Shown here piece by piece: positions 60,278-64,000 of a stretch of DNA of 64,000 nt (position 1 is the first letter of the stretch; every line of letters begins with the position of its first letter). The notes beneath the pieces are model-generated. The model was not told the DNA's origin. It saw only the letters and a program-made list of their open reading frames with translations, and did not search any database. Source of the stretch: Anarhynchus alexandrinus. Its lineage: Eukaryota; Chordata; Aves; Charadriiformes; Charadriidae. The DNA lies in assembly GCA_008711295.1 (NCBI GenBank), contig VUYV01000041.1:1590288-1654287 (forward strand), written 5' to 3'. Both the position numbers and the translations under genes were made by a program.

Positions 60278-60917
60278 NNNNNNNNNNNNNNNNNNNNNNN
60301 NNNNNNNNNNNNNNNNNNNNNNNNNNNNNNNNNNNNNNNNNNNNNNNNNNNNNNNNNNNNNNNNNNNNNNNNNNNNNNNNNNNNNNNNNNNNNNNNNNNN
60401 NNNNNNNNNNNNNNNNNNNNNNNNNNNNNNNNNNNNNNNNNNNNNNNNNNNNNNNNNNNNNNNNNNNNNNNNNNNNNNNNNNNNNNNNNNNNNNNNNNNN
60501 NNNNNNNNNNNNNNNNNNNNNNNNNNNNNNNNNNNNNNNNNNNNNNNNNNNNNNNNNNNNNNNNNNNNNNNNNNNNNNNNNNNNNNNNNNNNNNNNNNNN
60601 NNNNNNNNNNNNNNNNNNNNNNNNNNNNNNNNNNNNNNNNNNNNNNNNNNNNNNNNNNNNNNNNNNNNNNNNNNNNNNNNNNNNNNNNNNNNNNNNNNNN
60701 NNNNNNNNNNNNNNNNNNNNNNNNNNNNNNNNNNNNNNNNNNNNNNNNNNNNNNNNNNNNNNNNNNNNNNNNNNNNNNNNNNNNNNNNNNNNNNNNNNNN
60801 NNNNNNNNNNNNNNNNNNNNNNNNNNNNNNNNNNNNNNNNNNNNNNNNNNNNNNNNNNNNNNNNNNNNNNNNNNNNNNNNNNNNNNNNNNNNNNNNNNNN
60901 NNNNNNNNNNNNNNNNN
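60278..60917. other. Assembly gap, 640 Ns
   Basis: An unbroken run of N. Long frames that appear to cross it are meaningless. It lies 295 bp after the duplication, so the assembly is poor from about 59.8 to 60.9 kb. Confidence 1.
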
Positions 60918-63900
60918 AATTCCAGTCCAGGTGCCCTGTCTATAGGTTTAGATAAACCTAGAACCTGCCTGATCTTTATGGTTGAAACACTGACAAGAAA
61001 ACGTTTGAACTGACATTACCCCACAACCCAATTCTGTTCTCTCCTCCCAGTTCATGGTTTCAGCTAATTGTTTTGCACCAAGTCATATTGAAACAGTGAG
61101 ATCATTTTCATACATATCTTAACAATGCTTAATGCCATCAAATACTTAAAAATTACCTCTATTACAAAGGCTATCAGCAGAGACAGTCTACAGAAGTAAA
61201 GGAGCAAAACAGGGGGGATAGAGGAGTAGTTCAGCCAAGCGGAGGCTGGACCTGTCCACGGCTCTGGGCTTGGTGGGAACCACCAGCATCACAGAGCAGT
61301 TCATAACTGGGTGGGGGGTGTACAAAAACAATAAGTAAGAAAGAAGAAAAGGTCTTTCTGTTAGGCCTGGTGAGGAAATCAGAGCTAGTGAGAGCCCAAT
61401 CTCAGTGCTCTGGGCAGGCACTGGGTGACCTCAGCTCCCCTTCGCAGCTGCACGGTGGGTGAGCACTCAGCACCATGCAGCTCTTGTCGCTGGGAGCTGC
61501 TCCTTGGACATCCTCCCAGCCCCCCTTTCTAACTTCTGTTTTTCTTTGGTTTAGTTGCAGCATGGAAAAGTAAAATAGGAGGAAGGGATTTGACGCACGC
61601 AGAGATAGTTCAGTTTAATGGTGGCAACAATCTGTCAAATTCCCAATATTAATTGGCCACGTTTGTCTCCTCAGTTGAAAAGAGGCTTTATCATGAATGT
61701 GATTTATATAAAAGATAGCTGGTTTTATACCTCTTTATACAAAGCAGGCAATCTTGGCATAAATCAGCATTAAAGCATTTAAACAATAAGTTGTTAACTC
61801 ATAAAACAGTAAGTCAGCTTCCAGCACAAGCCAAAATCAGTCACTGTCAGGTTCTGCTCACTTGGTAGGAGTCTCCAGGCAAACTCTCTCACATCTGTGC
61901 CTTAAAAATAGATTTATCTCAATGCGTGAGGGATTTAGCTCAGATTCTCATCGCAAAGAGGTCCATTTCCAGGCCATTTTTATAGCAAAGTCATAGACAC
62001 ACACAGGTGTGGGGTTTTTATTTGGTTATTGGCTTGCTTTTTTTTGTTTTTTTTAAAGGAAATGTCACTGTTTTATTTTTCATGGGTATTGCACCACAGA
62101 GACCAAAAGTATATGGGCTTCACCACTGTGCCTTCATTTGTAAGTTCTCCTATGGCTCAGTATATGACTGTTCTTTACTACATTGGCTTATGCAGCTTTC
62201 TCCTTTTCAATTTTCTTAGCATTACTTCCTACTGTATAGCTCAAGACTAAAAATAAAGGATAAAATGACAATAAAGGCTCCCAGGGAAAAACAAAAGGGA
62301 GGAAACATGAAAAGGACTTGAGAAGAAAAGGGTACAAAAGCACAAAGTACAAAGGAGCCTAGAGTTGAAAAGATTATAGAATTAAGGGGGGAAAACGTGC
62401 TAATGTAATCTTAAAAAAAAAAAGAGAAATAATTCAAATGAAAAGCCATCAAAAGGAAGATAAAAAGGAGGAACATTTAAAAAAACAGGGAGATATTTTT
62501 AGACAGCCTGTTTAACCTGAGGGGACAGCCCTTAGGAAAGCCAGATGTAGTTTACTGAAATTATTATCCTAATAAAATGTGTAACAGAACAGAGAGCACC
62601 ATAACAACACTTTTAATGGAGAACACAAACCCATGTTCTCCCTCTCCTTTCATAACACCTTTGTTTTGAGCGGATCAGGAGCAGAACTTTCGCAACGGGT
62701 GCTGGCATTCCCAGCTTGTTAATTCTCTGCCAAAATAATACCCGCATGGCTTGTTCTTATTTTCCTGTGATAAACATCGAAAACTCAGTTTTCCCTACCT
62801 ATAAAACGGGGATATCATTTCTGGACCCGTGTCGCCCTGGGAGGAGAGGAGGTGGATTAAGGGCCGATGGGGAGCGGTCCCCAAGTCCTCCGCATCTGGA
62901 GAGAGCAGTGGGGATGCTGCCCTGCCGGGCGGGAGCAGTGTCCCCAGCCCTGCCTGCCCGTTCCCCTTTCCTCAGGCTCATCCCAACAGGTAGCTTTAAT
63001 TATTTATGTGGTGCTCTTAGCAGGGTTAAAATCAAGCGGCCACCGTGAGGGCAGAAGGGGAGAGTCAGTTCAGCTTGCTAAAACACAGTCATTAATTTTC
63101 TACATGATGATCTTTCAGTACAGTGCTATATTTAAAGCTAAGACGTCTTTTTTTTTTCCCCCTCTTGTTAAAAGCCCTTATTTAGAGCAATGTCTACATT
63201 TCCTAAAATACTATATTTTTGTCTGGGAATTGTTATTTCTCCTAATTTCAGAAATAACCTATTCTGAAAGATTTTAAAAAAAAGTGTTACACTTGTTTTT
63301 AAATTATATCAATATGAAAAAAAAGAGAGTGAGGATCCTCATCAGTAAAGACCGTCTTCGTTTCCCATTTCATTTCACTGGGGCCCAAGAATAAAACAGT
63401 TAGTTAGATAAATTAACAAAAGAAACATCCATCAAGGATGAAGGTGCAAACTAATTTTTTGGCTTAGGAAGCCACTAAGCTAAGTCACTGAGAGTACCGG
63501 AAACTGAAATATTGCTTGGTTCTCACCTTGATTTAATCTTGCTTTGGACCAGACAGAGCTGATCTAGATGTACCATTGCACGCAGCTTGGCATTTTAATG
63601 TTATAAAACCAGAGCACAAAGAACCAAAAATACCTTTTTTATTTGTCATGGGGATTTTGTTGGCATGTATTGGATCAGAAGAGCCAGATTGTTGCTGCTA
63701 GACACACCATTAAGGGCAGAGCATATGAAGTCTGTGTTTCACACTGCAACATACAGCTCTGTCCAGATAAGAGAAGAAGATGGGCACTGGAGAAACTTCT
63801 CATTAGATCTGCACATGTATAGGGAAAGGCCTTGACAAATGAGTAAGAAGGCCACAGAAACGTTCAGAAGTGGCGAGTGCAGTTCCCAGACAGGCTGGGT

Positions 63901-64000
63901 AGTTGTTTCTGATGTTCATTAAAACTTTCTCATCATGGGTTACACACAGCCAAATCCTATCAATGGCTGACATAATCATTGCTGGGATGGGGATCAGGGA
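60918..64000. other. Unique DNA to the right edge
   Basis: No exon or repeat family was recognised. 62,240-62,500 is strikingly purine-rich (A/G) on the plus strand. 62,820-62,965 is a GC-rich patch with several CpGs (GGGCCGATGGGGAGCGGTCC, CTGCCGGGCGGGAGCAGTG). The rest is AT-rich. Confidence 0.5.

Noticed and set aside
60103..60955. Long plus-strand frames of 280 and 256 codons
   Set aside because: They consist mostly of the 640-base N run. The readable ends show no domain.
1..64000. CRISPR arrays, operons, prophage or plasmid functions
   Set aside because: There are no regularly spaced repeats with unique spacers, no dense gene packing and no ribosome binding sites. All signs are of vertebrate nuclear DNA.

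Overview
The window reads as nuclear DNA from a bird. The evidence is five recognisable CR1 LINE 3' ends with the avian terminal pattern (a CCCTTCCAACC core followed by ATTCTATG repeats), three older CR1 bodies, few other young repeats, and long AT-rich unique stretches. One 640-base N run and two single Ns mark it as a scaffolded draft assembly. I found no protein-coding exon, no intact RNA gene, no CRISPR array and no prokaryotic feature. Open frames above 60 codons are what chance gives in 64 kb, apart from those explained by retroelements or by a 48-bp minisatellite. The window is best described as a gene desert or a large intron.

Layout: 1-110 is a CR1 tail. 111-8,690 is unique AT-rich DNA. 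8,690-8,867 is a CpG-rich patch cut by a single N and followed directly by a CR1 3' end (8,869-9,041). A second, longer CR1 lies at 9,475-9,870, with a perfect 13-bp fold-back across its 5' junction. 9,871-20,049 is unique and includes a CpG-retaining block at 13,470-14,280 that looks like conserved regulatory DNA. A reverse CR1 follows at 20,050-20,413. 20,414-41,592 is unique, with short microsatellites, isolated GC-rich patches near 22.9, 25.1 and 28.0 kb, and an enhancer-like block at 35.6-36.2 kb. A 48-bp minisatellite sits at 41,593-41,880. A reverse CR1 tail lies at 45,988-46,155.

The most unusual part is 49.9-56.7 kb, a cluster of old retroelements. It holds three decayed CR1 copies (49,905-51,935; 52,970-54,215; 54,240-54,938), a forward fragment of what I read as a Penelope-like element (54,942-55,728), a probable second, inverted scrap of the same element's 3' end (52,010-52,110), and an old tRNA-derived SINE (56,554-56,700). 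The Penelope-like piece has a CxxC linker remnant, about 106 open codons from the C-terminal GIY-YIG region, and a 3' UTR ending in a motif I recall as abundant in turtles and crocodilians. Penelope-like elements and tRNA SINEs are scarce in bird genomes, so this is the part most worth checking. The right end holds an RFX X-box-like site (57,303-57,316), a duplication split by a single N (59,785-59,983), the 640-base gap, and unique DNA with one GC-rich patch near 62.9 kb.

No genes work together here. The functional content, if any, is probably cis-regulatory. Family identities come from recall, since no database search was possible.
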